From CALDUY01 sp046350255 (GTDB lineage: Bacteria; Planctomycetota; Planctomycetia; Gemmatales; Gemmataceae), in the NCBI GenBank assembly GCA_046350255.1, contig JAXMAV010000008.1, forward strand, positions 62,001-126,000: 64,000 bases of DNA. Direction: 5' to 3'. The first letter of the stretch is position 1. Every line of letters starts with the position of its first letter. A model generated the notes under the pieces. It was not told the DNA's origin and searched no databases. It saw nothing but the letters and a program-made list of their open reading frames with translations. A program made the translations under genes and the position numbers. Positions 48,669 through 57,019 of the stretch are shown here, piece after piece.

Positions 48669-49697
48669 ATGGCTACCTCTCCCGCGAAATACCGCTACAC
48701 CTTCGGACCCTGGAACATCAGCACCGGCTCCGATCCGTTCGGCCCCCCCGTTCGCGCCGAGGTCGAGTTCGCCACCAAGATCCGCGAGTACAAGAAGCTC
48801 GGCTTCGACGGCGTCCAGTTCCACGATGACGACGTCGTCCCCGCCGACTGGTCGTGGCCGCAAATGAAGGAAGGCATCGCCTCCGTCAAGAAGATGCTCG
48901 ACGGCGAGGGGTTGTTCGCTGAATTTGTCGCGCCGCGTCTCTGGGAGCATCCCAACACCATCGATGGCGGCTTTACCTCCAACGATCCCGCCCAGCGGAA
49001 GTACGCCCTCGATCGCGCCAAGCGCACTGTTGATATCGCCCGCGAGATCGGCACCAACGACGTCGTCCTCTGGCTGGCCCGCGAGGGAAGCTACATCCGC
49101 GAGGCCAAGTGCCCCATCACCGCTTCCGAGCGCATCCTCGAGGCGGTCAACACCCTGCTGGCCCACGACCCGAAGATTCGCATCCTCGGTGAGATGAAGC
49201 CCAACGAGCCGATGGACCAGGCCTACCTGCCCACCCCGGGCCACTTCCTCGCCCTGTGCTACCGCACCAGCGATCCCAACCGTTGCGGCGTCCTCATCGA
49301 ATCCGCGCACTCCATCCTCGCCGGCCTCGACCCGTCCGACGACATGGCCTACACGCTGTGGCACAAGAAGCTCTGGAGTGTGCATCTCAACGATCAAAAC
49401 GGCCTCAAGTACGACCAGGACAAGGTGTTCGGTTCGGTGGACCTTCGCCGCGCCTTCAACACCGTCTGGGTGCTCGAACGGGCCGGCTACGATGGCTGCG
49501 TCGGGCTCGACGTCAAGGCCATGCGCACCACCAAGCAGAGCGACCAGACCAAGCATCTCACCAACAGCAAGCTGATCTTCGAGCATCTCGTCGGCGTGGC
49601 TCGCTCGCTCGATAATCGCCGCATCGAGCAGTACCGGGCCGAACGCGACTACGAAGGGCTCGAACTGTACATCGTGCAGAAGCTCCTGGGCAAGTAA
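48669..49697 (+). CDS. xylA: Xylose isomerase-family sugar isomerase
   Basis: The 342-residue product is a TIM barrel of xylose isomerase type: GVQFHDDDVVP near residue 55, GEMKPNEP near residue 178 with metal-binding Glu and Lys, VLIESAHSILAGLDPSDDMA, and HLNDQNGLKYDQDKVFGSVD near residue 240. The length fits class I isomerases but is shorter than E. coli XylA and closer to the actinobacterial form. It would convert xylose to xylulose or act on a related aldose. GGAG lies about 8 bases before the ATG. No xylulokinase is in the window, so the role is inferred from the family. Confidence 0.85.
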   Translation: MATSPAKYRYTFGPWNISTGSDPFGPPVRAEVEFATKIREYKKLGFDGVQFHDDDVVPADWSWPQMKEGIASVKKMLDGEGLFAEFVAPRLWEHPNTIDGGFTSNDPAQRKYALDRAKRTVDIAREIGTNDVVLWLAREGSYIREAKCPITASERILEAVNTLLAHDPKIRILGEMKPNEPMDQAYLPTPGHFLALCYRTSDPNRCGVLIESAHSILAGLDPSDDMAYTLWHKKLWSVHLNDQNGLKYDQDKVFGSVDLRRAFNTVWVLERAGYDGCVGLDVKAMRTTKQSDQTKHLTNSKLIFEHLVGVARSLDNRRIEQYRAERDYEGLELYIVQKLLGK

Positions 49698-49732
49698 CTC
49701 CTCGCACGCCGTCACCTCGGGGGTCCCTGCCA

Positions 49733-51394
49733 CTAGTGGGGTGCCCCCGTCGGCCGGGTGAAGCCCTTGAAGTTGCGACACACGAACACCGGCCAACCCG
49801 CCAGGATGCGCCCGTGTTCGCGGTACTCCACCATGCGCGGCTCCTCGACGCGCTCGAACCCCGCCAGCGTCGCCGGACCCAGCGGTCCCACGATGACGAA
49901 CGTCCGTCCCCGGAATGGCTCCGGATCGTCGATGGGGTTGTGCCACAGATCGTACTGACTGTGCCGGTCGCCCTGCAGGATGCCCACCGAGTAGGCCTGC
50001 GGATGCCCCGCGCAATACACCCCCAGCGCGCCCGGCACGCTCCAGCTGTAGCCCGCCAGGATCGGCTCCTGGCCGTCCTCGGCCTGTAGCTTCTCGCGCA
50101 GAGCGTCCAGCTCGGCGCCCAGGTACGCCCAGCCGCGTAGCCGACACGTCGGGTCGATCTTGCGCACGGGGTACGGCTGCATCGCCGTGGGCGGCCCGGC
50201 CAGCTTCTCCATCAGCGGATGCACCCAGTGCGTGTTGTGCATCAGGACAGTGAGCGACAGCCCCAGCAGCAGCATCGCCGACACCGCCGCCAGCGTGGCC
50301 CGACGATAGAACACCCGGGGCGATTCGAGCTGTTGCGCCAGCCACCACCCGGCCAGCACCGCGCCGGAAAGGTAAGCGGTCACCGGCCAGTTCGGCTCGC
50401 CGCCCCCCGTCTTGAAGCTGAACCCCAGGAACAGCAGGAACACCGGCGCCGACAGCCACCACAGGTAGCGGAGGCCCAGGTCGCGCTGCCGCCACGGGTT
50501 GCAGGCGATCATGGCGATCAGCCACACCGCGAACCAGTAGCCCATCAGCAACGCCGCCTGCCCGCCCAGGTAGACGAACGGCCCATACCAGCGGAACGAC
50601 GGCCCCGACCGCAACGACTGTTCGCCCGCCGCCTGCACTCCCGCCAGCCGGCGCACGTGCAGGAACGTCACCCAGTCGTGCTGCGCGTTCCAGATGAGAA
50701 TCGGCACGCAGCAGAGCAGGGCGAGCACTCCCATGGTGACGAATCCCACCGAGAAGAGTCGCCCGCGCAGCTCCGGGCTGAACAGCAGGAACAGCGCCAG
50801 CGACACCGGGAACAGCACCATGGTGTACTTCGCCAGGATGCCCACGCCGATCAGCACCCCCGTGGCCGCCCAGGCCCATAGCTCGTCGCGCGTCACCGCC
50901 CGGTAGGCGCACACCAGCGCCCAGCCCCAGCAGCAGGTGTAGGGCGAATCGATGGTGATCAGGAACGACGCCGCCGTGATCAGTGGCACCGTCAGCCCGC
51001 CGGCCACCAGCGCCAGCCCCAGCCGCGGTCGCCCCAGCACCTGCACCGCCAGCACGTAGAAGCTGGCCAGCAACAGCGATCCGTAAATCACAGCCGGCAG
51101 TCGGATGGCGAACGTCAGGTTCCCCGTGACGCGCTCCGACCAGCCGCCCAGCAGCTCGCAGCTGGCCCGGATCGACCAGGCAACCAGCGGCCCCTTGCTG
51201 TAGTAGCTCCAGTCGAGATGCCGCGACCAGTCCCAGTAGTGCGCCTCGTCTGGCGCCAGGTCCAGCGGGCCCCCCTGAGACAGGTAAAACAGGTGATGCG
51301 CCGCCGCCAGGCCAATCAGCAGAAAGGCCAGCCACGGACACAGATGATCGGGAAACAGGCGAGCCAGCGCGGGCTGACGAAGCGGCATCAGCAC
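49733..51394 (-). CDS. Glycosyltransferase family 39 (PMT/ArnT-like) membrane protein
   Basis: The 553-residue product has about eleven membrane helices and a first loop with LAPDEAHYWDWSRHLDWSYY, the Asp-Glu motif of GT39 enzymes that use polyprenyl-linked sugars. The C-terminal part is periplasmic (about 420-553, with PILAGYSWSVPGALGVYCAG). It probably transfers a sugar to a lipid or protein at the outer face of the membrane. A GTG at 51394 with GGAGGA about 6 bases upstream is preferred; an ATG two codons later is possible. The region upstream is shared with the BBP7 gene. Confidence 0.85.
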   Translation of the reverse strand: MLMPLRQPALARLFPDHLCPWLAFLLIGLAAAHHLFYLSQGGPLDLAPDEAHYWDWSRHLDWSYYSKGPLVAWSIRASCELLGGWSERVTGNLTFAIRLPAVIYGSLLLASFYVLAVQVLGRPRLGLALVAGGLTVPLITAASFLITIDSPYTCCWGWALVCAYRAVTRDELWAWAATGVLIGVGILAKYTMVLFPVSLALFLLFSPELRGRLFSVGFVTMGVLALLCCVPILIWNAQHDWVTFLHVRRLAGVQAAGEQSLRSGPSFRWYGPFVYLGGQAALLMGYWFAVWLIAMIACNPWRQRDLGLRYLWWLSAPVFLLFLGFSFKTGGGEPNWPVTAYLSGAVLAGWWLAQQLESPRVFYRRATLAAVSAMLLLGLSLTVLMHNTHWVHPLMEKLAGPPTAMQPYPVRKIDPTCRLRGWAYLGAELDALREKLQAEDGQEPILAGYSWSVPGALGVYCAGHPQAYSVGILQGDRHSQYDLWHNPIDDPEPFRGRTFVIVGPLGPATLAGFERVEEPRMVEYREHGRILAGWPVFVCRNFKGFTRPTGAPH

Positions 51395-51703
51395 GGAGCA
51401 TTCCTCCAGGATGGGACGGCCGGCTCCTTCCGGCAGAATCCGCCTTGTAGCCGCTCGTACCAACCCCGGTCAAGGCAGACTGCGCATTCCGATAAGCTGG
51501 CGCGTCTAGGACGTTTCCCCCGTCCACGCCGATTCTCCCGGAAGCACCTCTGGCGCCCATCCGCGCCTGTCGTGCCGGATACAGGGCAAGCCGGGCAGGC
51601 GGCGCGGGCAGCATCGTTGGCCCAGCCTGCAGGAGCGGCGCAGATGGCGTCGATCTCATAACTGTTGTCGAGGGAACATCTCCCATCCCAAGAGGTCGTG
51701 ACC
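51395..51703. other. 309-bp divergent intergenic region
   Basis: It separates GT39 (reverse) from the BBP7 barrel gene (forward). GAGGT lies 7 bases before the ATG at 51704. No clear -10/-35 pair or operator is convincing by eye, and no gene is seen. Confidence 0.4.
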
Positions 51704-52930
51704 ATGAAAGCCAGGATGGCTTCGTTCGTGCTTGGTGGCGTCCTGTCACTGGGCGCCTCCGTCGGTGCCTCCCCGCCCGCCGTTCCTGCCGCCGCGCCCA
51801 CCACTATCCTCCCCGGTTCGACCTCCTGCTGCCCTCCACCCATCACGGCTTGCCCTCCGGTCTCGGCCTGTCCGAGCGTGGCCGCGCTCCCGGCCTGCGA
51901 CCAGGGGCTGGGCCTGCGCTTCGAGGCGGATGCCGAGTTCCTTCTCTGGTGGCTCCGGCCCGACGGCCTGCCGCCTCTTGCTGTCGCCACCATCTTCCCG
52001 GAGTTTGGCGGTCCGCCAGGTGTGACCCGCCGCACGGTCCTTGGCGACTCGCACATCGGCGATAACCCCAATCCCGGCGGCCGCTTCGCCGGACGGGTCT
52101 TTACCGAACAGGGCATCGGTTTCGGGGTCAGTGGCTTCTTCCTCGACCAGAGCAGTCAGTCCACCAGTTTGCCTGCCTACCCGCCGCTCTCCGCACCCAT
52201 CTTCAACGCCGCGACCGGGCAGCCCATCGATTGGCCGCTTGTTGGCGGCTTCAACAACGGCGGGGTCGCCCTCGATTACTCCACCACGTTCTGGGGCCTG
52301 GAAGGCAACGCTTACTTCCGCGCCATCGACGAATCGGACTTCCGCCTCGACTTCTTCGGCGGCTTCCGCTTCCTCCAGCTCACCGAGGGACTCACCTTCA
52401 GCCGGCAGATCTTCAACCAGCGCCTGCTCTTCTCCCTGAACGGCTACGACACCTTTGACACGCAGAACGACTTCTACGGCGGACAGCTCGGCGCTCGCGC
52501 TCAGTTCGCCTACCAGCATTTCGTCTTCAGCGCCACCGGCCAGGTCGCTCTCGGTAGCACCTGCAGCAGTGTGGACATTCGTGGCTCCAACACGTTTGAA
52601 TTAGCAGGCTTCGACCGCGAGACGACCCCCGGCAGTGTCTTCAGCCAGGATTCCAACATCGGCCACCACACTCGCAGCCAGCTGTCGATCATTCCCCAGA
52701 TCAACCTCGCGGTCGGCTACCGCTGCTTCGACTGGTGTACCGTCTCCGTCGGCTACGACTTCCTCTACTGGAACCGCATCGTCCGCCCCGGCGAGCAGAT
52801 CGACCGATCGTTCACCTTCGCCCAGGCCGGCAACGCCGCCGCCATCGGAGCCGCTCGCCCCGCGGCCACCCTCGACGCCACCGACTTCTGGGCCCAGGGC
52901 CTGACTTTCAGCCTGTTGTTCGCCTTCTGA
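51704..52930 (+). CDS. BBP7-family outer-membrane beta-barrel protein
   Basis: The 408-residue product has a signal peptide (ASFVLGGVLSLGASVGASP), a Cys/Pro-rich linker (STSCCPPPITACPPVSACPS), and a beta-barrel region beginning LGLRFEADAEFLLWWLRPDG. The many alternating aromatic strands (FRLDFFGGFRFLQLTEGLTF, VSVGYDFLYWNRIVRP) and the terminal phenylalanine (TFSLLFAF) are typical of this planctomycete family. It should sit in the outer membrane. Two strong hairpins follow the gene. Confidence 0.87.
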   Translation: MKARMASFVLGGVLSLGASVGASPPAVPAAAPTTILPGSTSCCPPPITACPPVSACPSVAALPACDQGLGLRFEADAEFLLWWLRPDGLPPLAVATIFPEFGGPPGVTRRTVLGDSHIGDNPNPGGRFAGRVFTEQGIGFGVSGFFLDQSSQSTSLPAYPPLSAPIFNAATGQPIDWPLVGGFNNGGVALDYSTTFWGLEGNAYFRAIDESDFRLDFFGGFRFLQLTEGLTFSRQIFNQRLLFSLNGYDTFDTQNDFYGGQLGARAQFAYQHFVFSATGQVALGSTCSSVDIRGSNTFELAGFDRETTPGSVFSQDSNIGHHTRSQLSIIPQINLAVGYRCFDWCTVSVGYDFLYWNRIVRPGEQIDRSFTFAQAGNAAAIGAARPAATLDATDFWAQGLTFSLLFAF

Positions 52931-52959
52931 TCCGTCTCCCCGATCGTTCCTCCCCCCTC

Positions 52960-52999
52960 CGGGGCGCCGGCCACGGGACCCCCACCCGCCGGCGCCCCG
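52960..52999. terminator. Strong hairpin after the BBP7 gene
   Basis: A perfect 12-bp GC-only inverted repeat (52960-52971 against 52988-52999, loop of 16) begins 29 bases after the stop. It is followed by CCTCCGTTATTT, so there is no clean T tract; it is a weak terminator or a Rho-type block. Confidence 0.5.
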
Positions 53000-53058
53000 C
53001 CTCCGTTATTTCCCGTTTGCTGACGGCGCTGCTGGCGCACAGACGCTCATGGACGCAA

Positions 53059-53093
53059 GCGAGGCGCGGAAGATGCTCTCTTCCGCGCCTCGC
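53059..53093. other. Perfect 15-bp hairpin in the convergent intergenic region
   Basis: GCGAGGCGCGGAAGA (53059-53073) and its exact reverse complement (53079-53093) are separated by five bases (TGCTC). No T tract follows on either strand. It lies between the BBP7 gene and the converging DUF1080 gene and could act as a transcript-stabilising or bidirectional stop element. Confidence 0.6.
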
Positions 53094-53204
53094 GCACCAT
53101 CTCGTATCTTCGCACACCACCGCCGCCGGACGCGATAGCACGATCGACGACATTCGCCGCCACCGGGCCAGACGTTCAAGCCCGGCCTGGGTTGGCGCTC
53201 ATGT

Positions 53205-53996
53205 TCACTTCTTCAGCTCGCGAATCTCCACCTTGCGAAACTCGATGGGGTGGCTCTCCGCCTGCAGCGACAGGTAGCCGCCCTCCAGCAGCAGCTTGTC
53301 GTCCTTGATCAGCTTCTTCGCGTCCGGGTCGCGCGGGTCCAGCTGCGGCTGCTCGTACTCCATCACCACCTCGCCGTTGATCCGATGCACCACCTTGCCC
53401 GCACCGTGCACCTCGAGCTCCGCCGTCACCCACTGATCGCCATGGTACGTCTTCGACTTCGATGAGTTGCAATGCTGCGTCACCAGCTTGCCCTTCATCA
53501 CGATGTTCGTCCCCGGCGTGCAGACGCTGCCCGTCGGGCGCTCCGCCTTGCCCAGTCCACCCAGGAACTGCGCCTCGATCGACACCGGGAAGTCCTGCTT
53601 GACACGCATCGTCTCGGGTGGCTGACAGTGCAGCATCACGCCACTGTTGCGCGTTGCCCAGCCGGGGCCGCCCTTGCACTGGTCGCCGACGAAGCGATAC
53701 TCCACCCGCAGGACGTAGTGTGAGAACGGCTTCTTGTAGAACAGGTGCCCGAACTTCCCGTCGAACGACTTGTAGCCGTCGTAGTTCACCTTCAGCACGC
53801 CATCCTCGACCCGGAAGGTGTTGGCGTAGTTGTCCCCCAGCTTGTAGCCGGTGATCTTCGGCGTCCACCCCTCCATATCCTTGCCGTTGAACAACGGCGT
53901 CCACTTCCCCGGCTTCGATGCCTCATCCTTCGGCGCCTCGTCGGCGGGAACGACAGTCGGCAACATCAGCACCAGCACTAGCAGAAACTTCTTCAT
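53205..53996 (-). CDS. DUF1080 secreted protein (3-keto-disaccharide hydrolase-like)
   Basis: The 263-residue product has a signal peptide (MKKFLLVLVLMLPTVVPADE) and the DUF1080 signature: WTPLFNGKDMEGWTPKI, FRVEDGVLKVNYDGYKSFDG, YVLRVEYRFVGDQCKGGPGW, NSGVMLHCQPPETM and a C-terminal ESHPIEFRKVEIREL. The fold is a concanavalin-like beta sandwich, and members hydrolyse 3-keto sugars or bind polysaccharide. GAGGA lies 7 bases before the ATG. It follows the M28 peptidase by 36 bases on the same strand. Confidence 0.9.
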   Translation of the reverse strand: MKKFLLVLVLMLPTVVPADEAPKDEASKPGKWTPLFNGKDMEGWTPKITGYKLGDNYANTFRVEDGVLKVNYDGYKSFDGKFGHLFYKKPFSHYVLRVEYRFVGDQCKGGPGWATRNSGVMLHCQPPETMRVKQDFPVSIEAQFLGGLGKAERPTGSVCTPGTNIVMKGKLVTQHCNSSKSKTYHGDQWVTAELEVHGAGKVVHRINGEVVMEYEQPQLDPRDPDAKKLIKDDKLLLEGGYLSLQAESHPIEFRKVEIRELKK

Positions 53997-54032
53997 GCGA
54001 GGTTCCTCATCGGGAGAGAGAGCCAGCGAGCG

Positions 54033-55553
54033 TCATTGTCGGCGCGGCGACTGCTCCAGCCGCGGCAGCAGTCCGTTCAGGTTGGCGATGCGCACGGCCG
54101 TCACCGCCATCACCTGCGCCCCCTGGATCAGGTTCTTCTCGTCGGCCGCATCCAGCGTGTCAGCCTGGGTGTGATGCGTGTAGCTATAGGTGGACATGTC
54201 CTGCACCAGCATGAACCCCGGCACCCCCAGCCGCGAGAACGAGACGTGATCGCTCCCGCCGCCCGTCGGAGCGTCAAAGTCGCTGACGCCGACCTCGGAC
54301 AGGGTTTTCAGCTCGCGTTCGAGGATGGCCCGATGAATCGGCCGCCCACCGGTGCCGATCCCCTTCACCCGGCCCGTACCGGTATCATGCACCAGCGCCG
54401 CCGAGGTGCGTGCCAGGTCGTCCTTGTGCTTGTCGGCGAAGGCCTTCGACCCGTGCAGCCCCTGCTCCTCGCCGGAGAACAGCACGAAGCGGATCGTGCG
54501 CTTCGGCCGCACTCCCGAGCGGGAGATCATCCGCGCCGCCTCCAGCACCACCGAGCTACCCGTGCCGTTATCGGTCGCTCCCTGGGCCAGGTCCCACGAA
54601 TCGAGATGCGCACCGACGACGACATACTCGTTGGGCTTCTCGCTGCCCACGATCTCGCCCACGGTGTTGAAAACCTTCACCGGCCCGGGAATGAACGTGT
54701 TGTTCACCTCCAGATCGAGGCGCGGCCGGGGACCCGTCGTGCGCGTCGCCAGCCGATACAGCAGGTCGTAGTGCTGATGCGCGACAAAGAGCGTCGGGAT
54801 GCGATTCGTCGCGCTCGAGCGATCACCCGTGCCCCAGCTGCCCGTCATGGTCAGCAGTCCCAGCGGTTTGCCGGCGTCCTGGAACACCGCCGCGACGCCC
54901 TCCTTCTCCAGAAAGGCATACAGCGACTTGCGGAACGCCTGCAGCTCGGACATCGAGCGCCGGCCAAAGTTGCCCGCTGGGCCGCGCGTCGGGTCAGTCG
55001 GTTTCCCCAGCTGATCTAGCCGGGCTACCTGGCGCGGCGCCGTCAGCAGCACCATCGCCCCGCTCAGCTTGCCCTTGTACGCCTCCAGCTCGGCCGTCTT
55101 CTCGGCCTTCAGATACACCACCTCGCCGCGCACCTTGCCCTTCGTGCCGGGGTACCAGCCCATCGACGCCACCGTCAGGGGCCGACCCGCCAGCGGCTCG
55201 ACCAGCGTCGCCGTCGCCGTGCCGCGCTGCCACCCCTCGGGGATGGTGTACGGTTCCAGACGGACATTCGCGAGGCCATAACTCCGCATCTTGTCAGCCG
55301 CCCACTCGTTGGCGCGCTGCAGCGCCGCCGAGCCCGTCAACCGGGGACCGATCGCATCGCACAGGTGCGTCAGGTTCGCCATCAACTCCGAGCTAGACTT
55401 CGATGCGTCGATCAGCCGGCGATCGATCGAAACAGCGGCGGGGTCGCTCCCGGGGCCGAACGGCGGTGTTGGCGGAGCGGCCGACCAGACGGGCCAGGCC
55501 AGCGACAGGAGGGGTAGGACCAGACAGGCAGGCAGGCAACGGCGGAGGAGCAC
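54033..55553 (-). CDS. M28-family metallopeptidase, secreted
   Basis: The 506-residue product has a signal peptide (ACLVLPLLSLAWPVWSAAP) and an M28 peptidase core with all the expected metal and catalytic residues: VVGAHLDSWD (His), ATDNGTGSSVVLEAA (Asp), FSGEEQGLHGS (Glu-Glu), HDTGTGRVKG (Asp) and SYTHHTQADTLD (His). A PA-like insertion lies at about 130-260 (KGKVRGEVVYLKAEKTAELE). It is probably an aminopeptidase or carboxypeptidase in the periplasm. The next gene downstream on the strand is DUF1080. Confidence 0.9.
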   Translation of the reverse strand: MLLRRCLPACLVLPLLSLAWPVWSAAPPTPPFGPGSDPAAVSIDRRLIDASKSSSELMANLTHLCDAIGPRLTGSAALQRANEWAADKMRSYGLANVRLEPYTIPEGWQRGTATATLVEPLAGRPLTVASMGWYPGTKGKVRGEVVYLKAEKTAELEAYKGKLSGAMVLLTAPRQVARLDQLGKPTDPTRGPAGNFGRRSMSELQAFRKSLYAFLEKEGVAAVFQDAGKPLGLLTMTGSWGTGDRSSATNRIPTLFVAHQHYDLLYRLATRTTGPRPRLDLEVNNTFIPGPVKVFNTVGEIVGSEKPNEYVVVGAHLDSWDLAQGATDNGTGSSVVLEAARMISRSGVRPKRTIRFVLFSGEEQGLHGSKAFADKHKDDLARTSAALVHDTGTGRVKGIGTGGRPIHRAILERELKTLSEVGVSDFDAPTGGGSDHVSFSRLGVPGFMLVQDMSTYSYTHHTQADTLDAADEKNLIQGAQVMAVTAVRIANLNGLLPRLEQSPRRQ

Positions 55554-55641
55554 GACGGGAATCTCCGGAGGGGCCAGCGGCAGGTGGAGGGACCAGAGTC
55601 ATGGCCCAGCATACGGCCTGACTGGCGGCGAGGCCAGCAGA

Positions 55642-56274
55642 TCAGAGCAGCCGTCGCCGCCGATTTTCAAACTCCTGCCGCATCCCGGCGAAATAAGCGC
55701 GCAACTCTTCCCGGTCGGGCGCAGCGCAGCCTCCGGAGCCGCACCCACCCGTGCCACAGCCACCCGTGCCACAGCCGCCCGAACCACAGCCGCCCGAACC
55801 GCAGTTGGCTTCCTGTGTCGGGGCCGTCAGATCGTGCGGCCGCAAGGTCAGCCCAAACTCGCGCGACAGAGGAGCCACCAGGTGGCGGATGTCGCAGGTC
55901 TGGAAGCCGACGTAGCTGAGCCAGGCATGTTCGCCATCGAGCAGCACCTCGGCATCGATCATCTCGACGGGCAAATCCAGGTCGCGTGCCAGCTGCGCTG
56001 CCCGGGTCAGCAGGCGTGTCGCCAGGTCACCCACCTCGGCCGCGCGGCCCAGGTCGGCCGGCTGGGCGGGACGCAGCAGCTTGCCCACGCTGGCTTCGGG
56101 GTAGTGCGTCGTGGCGCGCGCACCGGCCGGACGCAGGACCTCGCCCAGCTCCAGCCCGCGCGCACTTTCCACCACCACCACCTGTCCGCGCGGCAGCGCG
56201 GCGGGAGCCGCCAGGCGATACCGCCCCGGCACGCCCGCCGCTCCACACGCCACCAGGTAGTCGGTCGCACTCAT
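55642..56274 (-). CDS. PSP1-domain (RicT/YaaT-like) protein with CGxGG repeats
   Basis: The 210-residue product has a PSP1 domain (about 1-145): GRYRLAAPAALPRGQVVVVE, GLELGEVLRPAGA, then LPVEMIDAEVLLDGEHAWLS and PLSREFGLTLRPH. A Cys-Gly segment follows with five CGxGG units (about residues 165-190), each contributing one Cys. RicT in Bacillus works with iron-sulfur clusters; the repeat here could bind metal, but this is inference. The start overlaps the upstream gene stop by four bases (ATGA), so it is translationally coupled to the TPR-YggX protein. Confidence 0.82.
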   Translation of the reverse strand: MSATDYLVACGAAGVPGRYRLAAPAALPRGQVVVVESARGLELGEVLRPAGARATTHYPEASVGKLLRPAQPADLGRAAEVGDLATRLLTRAAQLARDLDLPVEMIDAEVLLDGEHAWLSYVGFQTCDIRHLVAPLSREFGLTLRPHDLTAPTQEANCGSGGCGSGGCGTGGCGTGGCGSGGCAAPDREELRAYFAGMRQEFENRRRRLL

Positions 56275-56918
56275 CGTGGTTGCTCGGGAGTCGCTGGTTC
56301 TTCCAGCCCCAGGAATTCGAGCATGTAGCGATCGTAGGTCGCCTGGTGCTCGTCCCGGCTCAGATCGAGGCGCAGCTCGTTGATCACCTTGATGCTGTAG
56401 TCGCGCACCCAGCTCATCCAGCAATCGGCGCACACATTGGCCTGGATGCGGGCGCCCAGCTCGTCGCGGAAGGGCGGATTGGGCAGCTGCCGGGCCCGGT
56501 TGCCCATCATGCAGGTCGGCCGCTGACAGCGAAAGTTCCCCGTCCCCCCGGCCGCCGGTGCTTCACTCTCCGCTGGCTTCTTCGTCACCGGCGCCGGCCG
56601 TCCCGCTGCCACCAGCAGGCGCGACATTTCATCGCGCGGCATGTAGTCGCCGCGCTCGTCGGCCACGGCGAACCCCTTCTCCCAGGTCTGGATCGCCTCG
56701 TCCTTCTGTCCCAGCGCCAGCTGACACTGCCCCAGCAGCTGGTACACCTTCGAGAAGACCGGGCTCAGCTCCAGCGTCCGCCGAAACGAGGCGATAGCCT
56801 CCTCGTACTGCTTCTCCTCCATCAGCAACCCGCCCAGCCGGTAATGGGCCAGCTCGTTGTCGGGGTCCGCCGTCGCCATGTTACGAAACTGAGCTATCTT
56901 CTCGTGGTTACTACTCAC
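56271..56918 (-). CDS. TPR protein fused to a YggX-like Fe(2+)-trafficking domain
   Basis: The 215-residue product has TPR motifs in residues about 10-95 (AHYRLGGLLMEEKQYEEAIA, VYQLLGQCQLALGQKDEAIQ). Its C-terminal domain (about 130-205) runs CQRPTCMMGNRARQLPNPPF, RDELGARIQANVCADCWMSW and VRDYSIKVINELRLDLSRDE, ending YMLEFLG. The latter matches YggX: PP...GELG.RI......W..W......INE.RL.L. YggX proteins protect iron-sulfur clusters from oxidation. Four extra Cys form CxxxxC and CxxC pairs. It is coupled by ATGA to the PSP1 gene. Confidence 0.82.
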   Translation of the reverse strand: MSSNHEKIAQFRNMATADPDNELAHYRLGGLLMEEKQYEEAIASFRRTLELSPVFSKVYQLLGQCQLALGQKDEAIQTWEKGFAVADERGDYMPRDEMSRLLVAAGRPAPVTKKPAESEAPAAGGTGNFRCQRPTCMMGNRARQLPNPPFRDELGARIQANVCADCWMSWVRDYSIKVINELRLDLSRDEHQATYDRYMLEFLGLEEPATPEQPR

Positions 56919-56953
56919 GGGGTCAATCTCCAGAAATTCGAGTGGAAACGCAA

Positions 56954-56996
56954 CGAAGGGCGCTCCCCACTCATAAATTGTAGGGAACGCCCTTCG
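56954..56996 (-). terminator. Hairpin after the secreted unknown gene
   Basis: CGAAGGGCGCTCCC (56954-56967) and GGGAACGCCCTTCG (56983-56996) pair with one mismatch around a 15-base loop. It lies 23 bases after the stop of the reverse-strand gene that ends at 57020 and before the TPR gene. The T tract on the reverse strand is weak. Confidence 0.5.
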
Positions 56997-57019
56997 GCGA
57001 GTCGTCGGCAGCGAGGCCG

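Noticed and set aside
48525..51749. A 1074-codon reverse-strand frame
   Set aside because: It runs antisense across the xylose-isomerase gene and in a shifted frame over the GT39 gene, both of which have clear family motifs in their own frames.
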